A stretch of 64,000 nt of DNA from Robiginitalea sediminis (GTDB lineage Bacteria; Bacteroidota; Bacteroidia; Flavobacteriales; Flavobacteriaceae). Both the position numbers and the translations under genes were made by a program. Positions 1-8,289 of the stretch are shown piece by piece. The DNA lies in contig NZ_NGNR01000001.1 of assembly GCF_002198115.1 (NCBI RefSeq), positions 434,001 to 498,000 of the forward strand, in the 5' to 3' direction. The notes below the pieces were generated by a model, which was not told the origin of the DNA, did not search any database, and saw only the letters and a program-made list of their open reading frames with translations. Every line of letters begins with the position of its first letter. Position 1 is the stretch's first letter.

Positions 1-1512
1 ACTTCGGTCTCAGAGGTACTTTTCGGGCTGGAACATCCCTCTCCAATGGACTGTATTAAGGCTTCAAGGCGTTTGATCCTGGCCCTGAAAGTCGTATATC
101 AAAAAGATTCAGACCGGGAAGGCCTGGAATATCTCCGTCACTTTTTTACGCTGTTTAACCAACTAGAAGGCCTCTGCAGCAAGCATCCGTATATCGGGAG
201 CCTGCAGGCCCTCCAACTGTTATTTGAACAGATCCTCTCGGACCAGCAAGTAGACTTCCAGGGGGAGCCCCTGGACGGGTTGCAGATTATGGGAATGCTC
301 GAAAGCCGGAATCTGGATTTTGAAACCGTTATCCTGACCCATGTAAATGAAGGCATCCTCCCTTCCGGGAAGGCCCATGGATCCTTTATCCCCTTTGAGG
401 TAAAGAAGACCTTTGGCCTGCCTACCTACAAGGAAAAAGATGCCGTGTACACCTATCACTTCTACCGGCTGCTGCAACGCGCCAAAGAGGTCTATATCTG
501 TTATAATACGGAGCCGGATGTACTGGAGGGAGGGGAACCGAGTCGTTTTATTGAACAACTCCGGACCGATCCCGTTTTATCCCGCTATGTTCAGGAAACC
601 ACAGGGGTCCCGGAACTGGCTACTCCCCCAGCTGAACCCCTTCAAATACCTAAAGACCAGGGGCTCATGGCGCGCCTGGCAGAGATGGGTGAGTCCGGGT
701 TTTCCCCAACCTCGCTCTCCCGTTTTATCCTCGACCCCCTGGAATTCTACAAAAGAAACGTCCTTCGGATTTCTGAATCCGAAATCCTGGAAGAGCACCT
801 CGCCGCCAACACCTTCGGAAACGTCCTGCACCAGGCACTGGAGGCGCTTTTCCTGCCCTGGAAGTCGAAAGTCCTGGATGTCCCTGCGGTGGAGGAGATG
901 CTAAGAAAAGCCCCGGGATACCTGGAAGCTGCCCTGTCCGATCAGTTGCTTAAGGGGGCCGCTGCTCAGGGGAAAAACCTGATCGCCCTTAAGGTATTGC
1001 AACAGCAGGCCAACCAATTCCTAAAGCAGGAGCTGCATCTAGTGAAACACCATGAAGTCCGTGTCCTGGATGTTGAGGCAGAACTGAAAAAACCCCTCCT
1101 GATCCCTGCCCTGGGCAAAGAAGTATACCTTAAAGGAACCATAGACCGCATTGAATCTGTGGATGGGGAGGTCCGGATTATCGATTACAAGAGTGGCGCC
1201 GTAAGCCCAGCCGACCTCCGCACCTGCAACATGGAGGAGGTGGTATCGGACCCCAAGCGCTCCAAGGCTTTTCAGCTGTTGTGTTACGCCTGGCTCTACA
1301 GCCGGGACAACCCGGTATTCCCATACAGGGCAGGCATTGTCTCCTTTCGCAACCTGAGTCTGGGAAGGCAGTGGTTTGGGGTGCGGGCAGGCGGTAAAAA
1401 ACCGGATGAAGCCCTGGGGCCCGAGCAGGTCAAGGCCTTTGAAGAGGTACTCCAAAACCTGATTGCCGAAATCTATTCCCCTGAGCTGATACTGGCTACC
1501 CCGGAACCCTGA
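1..1512 (+). CDS. PD-(D/E)XK nuclease family protein (AddB-like), 5' end cut by window
   Basis: The frame is open from base 1, and the first ATG in it is at 46, so the gene almost certainly begins upstream of the window. About 503 residues are visible. Counting from that ATG, residues 78-110 look like a late UvrD-type helicase segment. The C-terminal part carries a RecB-type nuclease signature: His262, Asp367 and the D380-Y-K382 motif after a KGTIDRIE strand. This fits the AddB/RexB-like exonuclease subunit of Bacteroidota, which works in double-strand break processing with a RecB/AddA-type helicase. That partner is not in the window. Function is inferred from the motifs; the family match is good. 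Confidence 0.8.
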   Translation, partial: TSVSEVLFGLEHPSPMDCIKASRRLILALKVVYQKDSDREGLEYLRHFFTLFNQLEGLCSKHPYIGSLQALQLLFEQILSDQQVDFQGEPLDGLQIMGMLESRNLDFETVILTHVNEGILPSGKAHGSFIPFEVKKTFGLPTYKEKDAVYTYHFYRLLQRAKEVYICYNTEPDVLEGGEPSRFIEQLRTDPVLSRYVQETTGVPELATPPAEPLQIPKDQGLMARLAEMGESGFSPTSLSRFILDPLEFYKRNVLRISESEILEEHLAANTFGNVLHQALEALFLPWKSKVLDVPAVEEMLRKAPGYLEAALSDQLLKGAAAQGKNLIALKVLQQQANQFLKQELHLVKHHEVRVLDVEAELKKPLLIPALGKEVYLKGTIDRIESVDGEVRIIDYKSGAVSPADLRTCNMEEVVSDPKRSKAFQLLCYAWLYSRDNPVFPYRAGIVSFRNLSLGRQWFGVRAGGKKPDEALGPEQVKAFEEVLQNLIAEIYSPELILATPEP

Positions 1513-1518
1513 GGCAGG

Positions 1519-2229
1519 TTATTTCCTGTCCGGACGGGTGGGGCGCACTTCGATCTTGCTGGGCAGGGTACGCGGGTGCATTTTCAGTAAATCCCAGACT
1601 AATTCTCCTATATCCTCAGGCTGAATCTTCCATGCATCCTTCTCTCCGGGTTCGTTATTGTTAAAATGGGAAGCCACAGAGCCCGGCATAATGGTGGACA
1701 CTTTGATGTCATAAGGGCGAAGGTCCAGCATGGCCGCCTGGGTGAAGCCAACCACCCCGAACTTGGTTGCATTGTACCCTGCGCCGGAGGCAAAAAAATT
1801 GGTGCCTGCCAGGCTGGCCACTGTGATATAGTACCCCCTCGACTCCTTTAAAGCCGGCAAAGTCGCTTTAAGCGTATGGAATACCCCTGTAAGGTTAGTG
1901 CCGATCATCTCCCCCCATTGCTTTTCCGATAAGGCGTCAACCGGGGCGAAATGCCCCACCCCAGCATTGGCTATAACAACATCGAGCTGCCCCCACCGGT
2001 ACAGAATGGCCTTAACCGCCTCCATTTCATCTTCCAGTTGTGTCACGTCCGAGACCACGCCCATGGCGCGCTCCCGGTCCAGGGAGTCTACAGCGGCCTT
2101 TACCCCCGCTTCATTGCGCCCGCTGATTGCCACCCGCATCCCCCGGTCCAGCAATACACGAGCGATACCATATCCGATGCCCTTGGACCCTCCTGTGATA
2201 TAGGCCACCTTATCCTTCAATGCTTCCAT
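1519..2229 (-). CDS. SDR family NAD(P)-dependent oxidoreductase
   Basis: A 236-residue classical short-chain dehydrogenase/reductase. It shows the Rossmann TGGSKGIG motif (residues 12-19), NAG at 88-90, and the catalytic Ser139, Tyr152 and Lys156 in a YNATK box. The start at 2229 (MEALKDK...) puts the nucleotide-binding strand at the usual distance; the frame stays open upstream to 2289, but those extra residues have no family counterpart. The substrate cannot be told from sequence. The gene converges on the nuclease with 6 bases between stops. Similar proteins are often annotated as 3-ketoacyl-ACP reductase-like or general carbonyl reductases. Confidence 0.9.
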   Translation of the reverse strand: MEALKDKVAYITGGSKGIGYGIARVLLDRGMRVAISGRNEAGVKAAVDSLDRERAMGVVSDVTQLEDEMEAVKAILYRWGQLDVVIANAGVGHFAPVDALSEKQWGEMIGTNLTGVFHTLKATLPALKESRGYYITVASLAGTNFFASGAGYNATKFGVVGFTQAAMLDLRPYDIKVSTIMPGSVASHFNNNEPGEKDAWKIQPEDIGELVWDLLKMHPRTLPSKIEVRPTRPDRK

Positions 2230-2313
2230 AAACTCAAATTGATTCTTAATCCTACAAGATACTACATGGCCGACAGTCCGGAAAAACACCTCACAAAAAT
2301 GCTTCTGTATTTT

Positions 2314-2342
2314 TTGGTATTTGCATAAAATCCGTAAATTTG
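2314..2342 (+). promoter_or_regulatory. Bacteroidota-type promoter of tRNA-Ala
   Basis: A TTG at 2314-2316, an 18-base spacer and a perfect TAAATTTG (-7 consensus TAnnTTTG) at 2335-2342 precede the mature tRNA 5' end by 13 bases. This predicts a transcript start near 2349. Confidence 0.7.
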
Positions 2343-2354
2343 CCGTCTAGTTTC

Positions 2355-2431
<77 letters not shown>

Positions 2432-2470
2432 GATCAAGCGCAATTTTCATTGCGCGAATTAGAAACAAGA

Positions 2471-2508
2471 AAAACCGCCGAGTATCACTCGAGCGGTTTT
2501 TTGTTTTC
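2471..2508 (+). terminator. Intrinsic terminator after tRNA-Ala
   Basis: ACCGCCGAGT pairs with ACTCGAGCGGT (one bulged A) around an ATC loop and is followed by TTTTTTGTTTT. An A-rich stretch on the 5' side would let it also work weakly on the minus strand. Confidence 0.75.
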
Positions 2509-2549
2509 TAAGGCGCCCATGCCTAAAGGCAAGGAAAAGGCAATGAAAA

Positions 2550-2597
2550 TTGCATTTGCAGGACTGGAGTTCACCGGAGCTGCGAAGCGACTCCGGT
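2550..2597 (+). repeat. 48-bp direct repeat, copy 1
   Basis: It begins TTGCATTTGCAGGACTGGAG and matches the copy at 2659-2706 at 45 of 48 positions. Inside lies a perfect 7-bp inverted repeat, ACCGGAG (2573-2579) with CTCCGGT (2591-2597). I cannot assign it to a named repeat family. It sits between the tRNA terminator and the convergent universal stress gene, in a stretch with no convincing gene. Confidence 0.75.
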
Positions 2598-2658
2598 CAC
2601 CGTTTCCGACGTTTTTTTGTTTTGAGCGCCTGAGCTTAAGCGAAGCAATTTCTTCACC

Positions 2659-2706
2659 TTGCATTTGCAGGACTGGAGTTAACCGGAGCTGCAAAGCGAC
2701 TCAGGT
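2659..2706 (+). repeat. 48-bp direct repeat, copy 2
   Basis: This is the second copy of the repeat at 2550-2597, differing at three positions. One difference breaks a base pair of the internal stem (CTCAGGT instead of CTCCGGT), so this copy has a weaker hairpin. The copies are 109 bases apart start to start. Confidence 0.75.
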
Positions 2707-2834
2707 TATATCAATCTCCTTATTCCCTCAGTATTTCCATGCATTACACCATCACTTGAAGTGCCTTATGCCATCCCCCCATGGGGGAAGCTACCCCCCG
2801 AAAGCAAGATAATCCCTTATCCTGCAAAGGGCGA
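2707..2834. other. Non-coding stretch with palindromes downstream of usp
   Basis: No coding region is convincing here. There is a perfect CCCCCATGGGGG palindrome at 2776-2787, with a further C-run at 2794-2799 that could pair with the G-run. Near 2811-2830 a CCCTT/AAGGG inverted repeat is read on the minus strand just after the universal stress protein stop. These may end the usp transcript, although no long T-run follows. Confidence 0.4.
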
Positions 2835-3632
2835 TCAGTACTTCTTCACACTAAGTACAAGCACCGGAATCCGAACCGAAAACTCCGATTTGCGGATGGT
2901 GTTCTTCTCCCAAAGGGTGGAAAAGAAACCCCTCTTACGCCGGAAAACGCAAAGTAAATCCGGTTTATGGGATTGGAAGTGCTCCAACACCCCCAGATAG
3001 GTGCTGGCCTGTTCGGTCATGGTCACCTGAGAGGCCATATCCATAAGGGCTGTATCTATTTTAAGGTCATCATCCGTGTAATTCGGCGTCTTGACCATAA
3101 GCAGGTTAACCTTGGAACCAAACTTACGCTGGATCTGCATCAGGGGGTTAAGGATTCGTTTCCGCTTCAGGATTCCAGACCTGAACGCCGTCAGGATTGA
3201 GGTGTAGGGCTCAAATCGCACCCCCCTGGGGACGATCAGGGTAGGGATATCCGTCCGTTTGATAATCTTTCCGGATGTGTTCCCCAGGTAAAGTTCCTCA
3301 TCGATCTCCACACTCCTGGGGGCCATAATAATGAGGTCTATCCCTAGTTCCTTCTCCAGTTCCTTAAGGCCATCCACAATGTCACCTGTGTAAGTGGCAA
3401 TCTTGATCTCCACCTTCCCCGGGTCTACCCCGGCAATAACCTCCCTGAGGCGCTCCTGGCTGCTCTCGATAAACTTTTCCTTGATATTCTTCAAATCCCC
3501 GGCCCGGGAACCGACGTTAAGGACTTCCATTACATAAATCCCAGCCCCGAAAGCCGATGCAAAATCTACCGCATATTGCAGGGTTTCATGGGCGTGCTCG
3601 GGGTTTCCGACAGGAACAAGTATGTTTTTCAT
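2835..3632 (-). CDS. Universal stress protein, tandem UspA domains
   Basis: 265 residues. The first UspA-like alpha/beta domain covers about residues 1-142: it starts MKNILVPVG, has an IDLIIMAPRS strand, and ends in a GNTSGKIIKRTDIPTLIVPRG segment that resembles the ATP-binding loop. A second, degenerate domain covers about 150-265 and ends in VLVLSVKKY. Two-domain cytosolic Usp proteins of this size are common in Flavobacteriaceae and are linked to stress survival through nucleotide binding. Whether this one binds ATP is uncertain, because the loop departs from the GxxG-9x-G(S/T) form. It diverges from the GNAT gene across 53 bases. Confidence 0.88.
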   Translation of the reverse strand: MKNILVPVGNPEHAHETLQYAVDFASAFGAGIYVMEVLNVGSRAGDLKNIKEKFIESSQERLREVIAGVDPGKVEIKIATYTGDIVDGLKELEKELGIDLIIMAPRSVEIDEELYLGNTSGKIIKRTDIPTLIVPRGVRFEPYTSILTAFRSGILKRKRILNPLMQIQRKFGSKVNLLMVKTPNYTDDDLKIDTALMDMASQVTMTEQASTYLGVLEHFQSHKPDLLCVFRRKRGFFSTLWEKNTIRKSEFSVRIPVLVLSVKKY

Positions 3633-3685
3633 AAGAAGGCTGGTATGGATTATTATCTAAATTTACGCAAAAATGCGCCAGTCCT

Positions 3686-4192
3686 ATGATCCGTGCCGCA
3701 AAGGTAAATGAAATCCCACGCATTCTCGATTTTACGCAGGCATGCGGAGCGGCTATGAGGGCAAGGGGCATCTTCCAGTGGACCCCGGAATACCCTTCCC
3801 GCTATGCCTTTGCCCAGGACATTAAGCGGGGGGAACTATGGGTCTACGAACAGGAGGGGCAGGTTATCGGGACCGTCGTGTTGTCTTCACAAATGGACGA
3901 AGAGTACCAGCACGTCAGGTGGCTTACGGAGAACCGGGCTAACCGTTATATCCACCGGTTAGCGGTAGACCCGGCCTTCCAGGGCAGGGGCATCGCGCAG
4001 GCACTGATGGATTTCGCAGAAACCCGCGCTGCTGCGGAAGGGGCTGTGTCCATCCGCCTGGATACCTTCAGCCGAAATAGCCGCAATCAGCATTTCTACG
4101 AGCAACGGGGGTACACCCGTTTAGGAGCCGTCTATTTTCCACTCCAGAGCCCATACCCCTTTTACTGCTACGAACGAATTGTAACCCCTTAA
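3686..4192 (+). CDS. GNAT family N-acetyltransferase
   Basis: 168 residues with the GNAT fold. Acetyl-CoA-binding motif A is visible as IHRLAVDPAFQGRGIAQAL (residues 89-107, with Q99-G-R-G-I-A as the pyrophosphate loop), preceded by the V/E-rich strand at 51-66. A C-terminal FYEQRGYTRLG strand is typical of the family. The acceptor substrate is unknown. The stop is 3 bases before the GTG start of the MATE gene, so the two are likely cotranscribed. Confidence 0.9.
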   Translation: MIRAAKVNEIPRILDFTQACGAAMRARGIFQWTPEYPSRYAFAQDIKRGELWVYEQEGQVIGTVVLSSQMDEEYQHVRWLTENRANRYIHRLAVDPAFQGRGIAQALMDFAETRAAAEGAVSIRLDTFSRNSRNQHFYEQRGYTRLGAVYFPLQSPYPFYCYERIVTP

Positions 4193-4195
4193 GGC

Positions 4196-5530
4196 GTGAG
4201 TAACCCCCCCAGCACCAAAGCGATTAACCGGTTGGCCATCCCTGCCATTTTTGCGGGAATCGCCGAACCGGTCTTGAGCATCACCGACACGGCCATAGTG
4301 GGCAATATCCCGGAAAACGGCCTGGAATCGCTAGCCGCCGCAGGCATTGTGGGTTCCTTCCTCTCGATGCTGATCTGGATCCTGGGACAAACCCGTTCCG
4401 CCATTTCCGCGATTGTCTCACAGTACCTTGGCGCGGGAAAACGCGAAGACATCAGGAGCCTCCCTGCCCAAGCCATTTACCTGAACATAAGCCTGAGCGT
4501 GCTCATCCTGTTGGCTACACTCCCCTTCAGCAGCCAAATTTTTCAGTGGCTCAATGCCAGCGGGACCATACTGGAATATTGTATTTCCTACTATGGGATC
4601 CGGGTTTGGGGGTTCCCCCTTACCCTGTTCACCTTTGCCGTGATGGGGGTATTCCAGGGGCTGCAAAACACCCTTTGGCCCATGTCCATTGCCCTGACGG
4701 GAACGGTGATCAACATCGTCCTGGATTTTGCATTGGTTTACGGGGTCGATGGGTTCCTGCCAGCCATGTATTTGGAAGGCGCAGCCTGGGCCAGCCTGAT
4801 TGCCCAGGGCTGTATGGCGGTCATGGCTGTTGTCCTGTTGGTGAAAAACACAGATATCCCATTGCGCTTAACCCTGCCCTTCCATCCGGAAATGCGCCGG
4901 TTGGTCGGGATGGTCCTCAACCTGTTTGTCAGGACCCTATCCCTTAATGTTGCCTTGCTTTTTGCTGTACGCGAAGCCACTGCCATGGGGGATCGCTATA
5001 TAGGGGCCCATACCATTGCCGTAAACCTGTGGCTGTTTGCCGCCTTCTTCATCGATGGGTATTCTGCCGCAGGGAAGATCCTCGGGGGGCGGTTCCTGGG
5101 GGCCAGGGACTACGATCAACTCTGGAACCTGGCACGCAAAACGCTGCGCTTTGGGTGGGTAGTCTGCGCCGTCCTCATGGGGGCCGGAGCCCTTTTCTAT
5201 TATTCCATTGGGAGGTTGTTCTCTTCCGACCCTGCGGTACTCGAGGCATTTTACGGGATTTTCTTTGTGGTTATCCTGGGAATGCCCGTCAATGCCATCG
5301 CCTTTATCTACGATGGGCTGTACAAGGGTATGGGGAAGATGCGGTTGTTGCGCAACGTGCTGCTGGCCGCAACCTTTCTGGGGTTCCTCCCCGTGCTTTA
5401 CCTGGGCGTTTATTTGGACTGGAAGCTCTACGGGGTCTGGGCGGCCTTTACGGTGTGGATGGCAATCCGCGGTGGTGCCCTGGTGTGGAACTTCAGGTCC
5501 AGATTTCGCCCCCTCTTGCAAAAGGCATAA
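4196..5530 (+). CDS. MATE family efflux transporter
   Basis: 444 residues with about 12 hydrophobic segments arranged as two six-helix halves, as in the multi-antimicrobial extrusion family. The N-terminal segment (IPAIFAGIAEPVLSITDTAIVG, overlapping the usual helix 1) has the family-typical Pro and Asp (D31 region) used in cation coupling. The start is GTG at 4196, chosen because it lies 3 bases after the GNAT stop and gives the normal family length. Located in the inner membrane, it probably exports organic cations or metabolites using a Na+ or H+ gradient. The substrate is not predictable. Confidence 0.93.
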   Translation: MSNPPSTKAINRLAIPAIFAGIAEPVLSITDTAIVGNIPENGLESLAAAGIVGSFLSMLIWILGQTRSAISAIVSQYLGAGKREDIRSLPAQAIYLNISLSVLILLATLPFSSQIFQWLNASGTILEYCISYYGIRVWGFPLTLFTFAVMGVFQGLQNTLWPMSIALTGTVINIVLDFALVYGVDGFLPAMYLEGAAWASLIAQGCMAVMAVVLLVKNTDIPLRLTLPFHPEMRRLVGMVLNLFVRTLSLNVALLFAVREATAMGDRYIGAHTIAVNLWLFAAFFIDGYSAAGKILGGRFLGARDYDQLWNLARKTLRFGWVVCAVLMGAGALFYYSIGRLFSSDPAVLEAFYGIFFVVILGMPVNAIAFIYDGLYKGMGKMRLLRNVLLAATFLGFLPVLYLGVYLDWKLYGVWAAFTVWMAIRGGALVWNFRSRFRPLLQKA

Positions 5531-5545
5531 CTTTGGAAAAAAAGC

Positions 5546-6319
5546 ATGCCCACCACCCGACCACAAGGCAGTCTCTATACCCGGATTGAAGGCGCCCTGG
5601 CGATCCTTGAATTCGGCCACCCCTCCAGCAATGCGATGAATTCGGACCTGCTGGGCAGGTTGGAACGCGAATTAAAGGCATTGGGCGAAAACCCGGACAT
5701 TGCGGTAATCCTACTCCGTTCGGAAGGGGATCGGGCCTTTTGTGCCGGTGCTTCTTTCGACGAATTGCTGGCCGTGAGCACAGCCCAGCAGAGCCGGGAA
5801 TTCTTCAGTGGGTTTGCCCGGGTGATCCTCGCTATGAAATCCTGCGGAAAACCTATAGTAACCCTGGTACAGGGCAAAGCCGTTGGCGGGGGCGTAGGCC
5901 TTATTGCTGCCTCGGACTATGCCCTGGCTTCCGAAGCTGCCTCGGTGCGCCTCTCCGAGTTGGGGATTGGCATTGCCCCGTTGGTGATTGCCCCTGCCGT
6001 GGAACGCAAAGCCGGGGCAAGTGGCCTGGCCGAATTGGCCCTGGCGCCCCGGGAATGGAAGAGCGCCTATTGGGCCAGGGAAAAAGGGTTGTATGCCCGC
6101 GTTTTTGAATCCCAGAAAGAACTGGTAAAGGAAGGGGAAGCCTTCGCCCTGGAACTGGCCACCTACGCCCCGGAAGCCCTGCACCAACTCAAGGCAGCCC
6201 TTTGGGAAGGAACCCAAGGGTGGGACACCCTTCTTTTCGAAAGGGCAGAACAAACGGGAAAACTGGCTTTGAGCCCTCAAACCCAGGAAAAACTCAAGGC
6301 CTTCAAGTCCAAAAAGTAA
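5546..6319 (+). CDS. Enoyl-CoA hydratase/isomerase family protein
   Basis: 257 residues with the crotonase fold. The first oxyanion-hole segment is DRAFCAGASFDEL (about residues 64-77). The second, with its glycine-rich loop, is GKAVGGGVGLIAASDYALA (about 110-129). The family would hydrate or isomerise acyl-CoA double bonds in fatty-acid or branched amino-acid breakdown. Methylglutaconyl-CoA hydratase-like proteins are similar in length. The catalytic Glu pair of ECH is not obvious, so another crotonase reaction is possible. It follows the MATE stop by 15 bases in the same direction. Confidence 0.88.
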   Translation: MPTTRPQGSLYTRIEGALAILEFGHPSSNAMNSDLLGRLERELKALGENPDIAVILLRSEGDRAFCAGASFDELLAVSTAQQSREFFSGFARVILAMKSCGKPIVTLVQGKAVGGGVGLIAASDYALASEAASVRLSELGIGIAPLVIAPAVERKAGASGLAELALAPREWKSAYWAREKGLYARVFESQKELVKEGEAFALELATYAPEALHQLKAALWEGTQGWDTLLFERAEQTGKLALSPQTQEKLKAFKSKK

Positions 6320-6328
6320 CGCAACCGC

Positions 6329-6973
6329 TTAGTGGGTCTTCAGCCACCCCGTGAGGCTCAACCTGGGGCGTCTGGAGGGCTTTACCTCATGTTCCAGGGT
6401 ATGGCTTTCCAGCAAGACCAACTGCCCGGGAAGCGGGTCTATTTCAATGGCTGTTTCTTCCTGTCCTTCCTGTCGGTAAATGACCAACTGCCCCCCATCC
6501 TCCCGGGTCCAGTCCGGGGGGTTCAGGTAGGTGATGACCGAGAGCCTGCGGCGGTCGTCGTTGCGAAAGACATCCAGATGCCTTTTATAGCATGTCTGAG
6601 GAGGGTAAAGCGCATAGTGGAACTCAGCCCCTGCAATACCCATAAAACACGTGCGGTTCAGGTATGCTGACAACCGGTCAATCTCGGTAAAAAAGGCCTG
6701 TTCCGGTGCTTGCAAATCGCTGCGGTTGAGCCAGTGGATGAAATCCCCCCGAATCCCGGAACGGACCTGCTCATTGAGATGGTTCCCAATGGCGGCCTTC
6801 TTGAACTGGTCCTGCTCATAGCGGGCTGTAAGTAAGCTCCGCAAGGCTTCGGTCAGGGTTTCGGAAAGATATCCCGGCACTACACTATACTGCCGGTCCA
6901 TCAAATCCGAAATGATCTTTTCGAACTGAGCATCGGGCGTAAAGCCCACCTGCTCAAAAAGTTCCTCGGACAT
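6329..6973 (-). CDS. 2-oxoglutarate/Fe(II)-dependent oxygenase (prolyl 4-hydroxylase-like)
   Basis: 214 residues ending in a double-stranded beta-helix dioxygenase domain. The iron ligands His132 and Asp134 (HLDVFRNDDRRRLS) and His195 are visible, and Arg204 would hold 2-oxoglutarate. This layout matches P4Hc-type hydroxylases such as the bacterial proteins that modify ribosomal proteins or elongation factors. The substrate is not known. It is convergent with the crotonase (9 bases) and divergent from queD, so it is probably monocistronic. Confidence 0.87.
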   Translation of the reverse strand: MSEELFEQVGFTPDAQFEKIISDLMDRQYSVVPGYLSETLTEALRSLLTARYEQDQFKKAAIGNHLNEQVRSGIRGDFIHWLNRSDLQAPEQAFFTEIDRLSAYLNRTCFMGIAGAEFHYALYPPQTCYKRHLDVFRNDDRRRLSVITYLNPPDWTREDGGQLVIYRQEGQEETAIEIDPLPGQLVLLESHTLEHEVKPSRRPRLSLTGWLKTH

Positions 6974-7032
6974 GCAATCGTAAAAAAAGCGGCTAAAAGT
7001 AATCCAAAAACCCCTACCTCCGACATAATTTC

Positions 7033-7040
7033 TACTTTTG
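7033..7040 (+). promoter_or_regulatory. -7 box (TACTTTTG) of queD
   Basis: A perfect TAnnTTTG box 17 bases before the queD ATG. No clear TTG element is present at -33, so the box alone supports the call. Confidence 0.5.
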
Positions 7041-7057
7041 CAGGGATAGCATTACCT

Positions 7058-7510
7058 ATGTCCAAAATTCGCATTACCAAAGAATTCACTTTCGAGACCG
7101 GGCATGCCCTTTTCGGGTACGACGGCAAGTGCCGCAATGTGCACGGGCACAGCTACCACCTCTCGGTTACCGTTATCGGGACCCCAATAAGCCAGGAAGG
7201 GCACAAAAAACTGGGAATGGTGGTAGATTTCGGAGACCTGAAGGCCATTGTGAAAGAGGAGATTGTAGACCCCTTCGACCACGCTACGGTTTTCAATGGA
7301 ACGACCCCTCATGTGGCCCTGGCCCGTACCCTGGAAAAGGAAGGGCACAAGGTTATCCTGGCCGATTACCAGCCAACCAGCGAGAATATGGTCATCGATT
7401 TTGCCGAGCGCATTAAAGGGCGCCTGCCGGGCCACATCCAACTCCATTCCATCCGACTCCGGGAAACGGGGACGGCTTACGCCGAGTGGCACGCCAGTGA
7501 CAACCCCTGA
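7058..7510 (+). CDS. queD: 6-carboxytetrahydropterin synthase / 6-pyruvoyl-tetrahydropterin synthase family
   Basis: 150 residues of the T-fold PTPS family. The zinc ligands His16, His29 and His31 are present (TGHALFG and NVHGHSY), as is Cys25 (KCRNVHGHSY), the base of the catalytic set, and Asp74-His75 follow. A PTSENMVIDFAERI segment carries the pterin-anchoring Glu. In bacteria the usual role is conversion of dihydroneopterin triphosphate to 6-carboxytetrahydropterin for queuosine. A true PTPS role in biopterin synthesis cannot be excluded. The stop is 11 bases before lpxH. Confidence 0.9.
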   Translation: MSKIRITKEFTFETGHALFGYDGKCRNVHGHSYHLSVTVIGTPISQEGHKKLGMVVDFGDLKAIVKEEIVDPFDHATVFNGTTPHVALARTLEKEGHKVILADYQPTSENMVIDFAERIKGRLPGHIQLHSIRLRETGTAYAEWHASDNP

Positions 7511-7521
7511 TTCCTGCCCGC

Positions 7522-8289
7522 ATGAACCGAATTGAAATCCCACCAGGCAAAAAAGTCTTCTTCGCCAGCGACAACCACCTGGGGGCGCCGAACCAGACCC
7601 TTAGCCTGCCGCGGGAAAAGAAATTCGTGAAATGGCTGGAAGCCATAGAAAATGAAGCTGCGGCTATTTTTTTATTGGGGGACCTCTTCGATTTCTGGTT
7701 CGAATACAAAACGGTAGTGCCCAAAGGCTTTACCAGGACCCTTGGGGCCCTGGCCCGTCTGGCCGACTCCGGGGTGCCGGTCTATTATTTTGTGGGGAAC
7801 CACGACCTCTGGATGCACGGGTACTTCCAGGAAGAACTGGGGATTCCCGTATACCATAAGCCCCAGGTCTTCGAGCTTGGGGGGAAGACCTTTTTCATTG
7901 GCCATGGCGATGGCCTGGGACCCGGGGACAAGGGTTTTAAGCGGATGAAAAAAGTCTTTACAAACCCTGTGGCCAAGTGGTTTTTCCGATGGCTGCACCC
8001 AGATATCGGCGTCCGCCTGGGGCACTACTTTTCCGTAAAAAACCGGATGATCTCCGGGGACGACGATGTCCGCTTTTTAGGTGAGGAAAATGAATGGCTG
8101 GTACAATACGCGAAAAGAAAGCTGGAGCAACAACATTACGACTATTTCGTATTTGGCCACAGGCACCTGCCCCTGGAAATCCCCTTATCGGATTCCTCCA
8201 CCTACTACAACACGGGGGATTGGATTAGCCATTTTACCTATGGCAGCTTCGACGGGGATACCTTCAGCCTGGATACCCTGAAGCCCTAG
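7522..8289 (+). CDS. lpxH: UDP-2,3-diacylglucosamine diphosphatase
   Basis: 255 residues of the calcineurin-like metallophosphatase family. All metal motifs are visible in order: ASDNHLG (a variant of the DxH motif), GDLFDFW, GNHDLW, GHGDGLG and FGHRHLP. This pattern and length fit LpxH, which removes UMP from UDP-2,3-diacylglucosamine at the inner face of the cytoplasmic membrane in lipid A synthesis. The last four bases overlap the 3' end of the convergent recJ. The Asn in place of the usual Asp-x-His middle residue is common in Bacteroidota members. Confidence 0.88.
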   Translation: MNRIEIPPGKKVFFASDNHLGAPNQTLSLPREKKFVKWLEAIENEAAAIFLLGDLFDFWFEYKTVVPKGFTRTLGALARLADSGVPVYYFVGNHDLWMHGYFQEELGIPVYHKPQVFELGGKTFFIGHGDGLGPGDKGFKRMKKVFTNPVAKWFFRWLHPDIGVRLGHYFSVKNRMISGDDDVRFLGEENEWLVQYAKRKLEQQHYDYFVFGHRHLPLEIPLSDSSTYYNTGDWISHFTYGSFDGDTFSLDTLKP

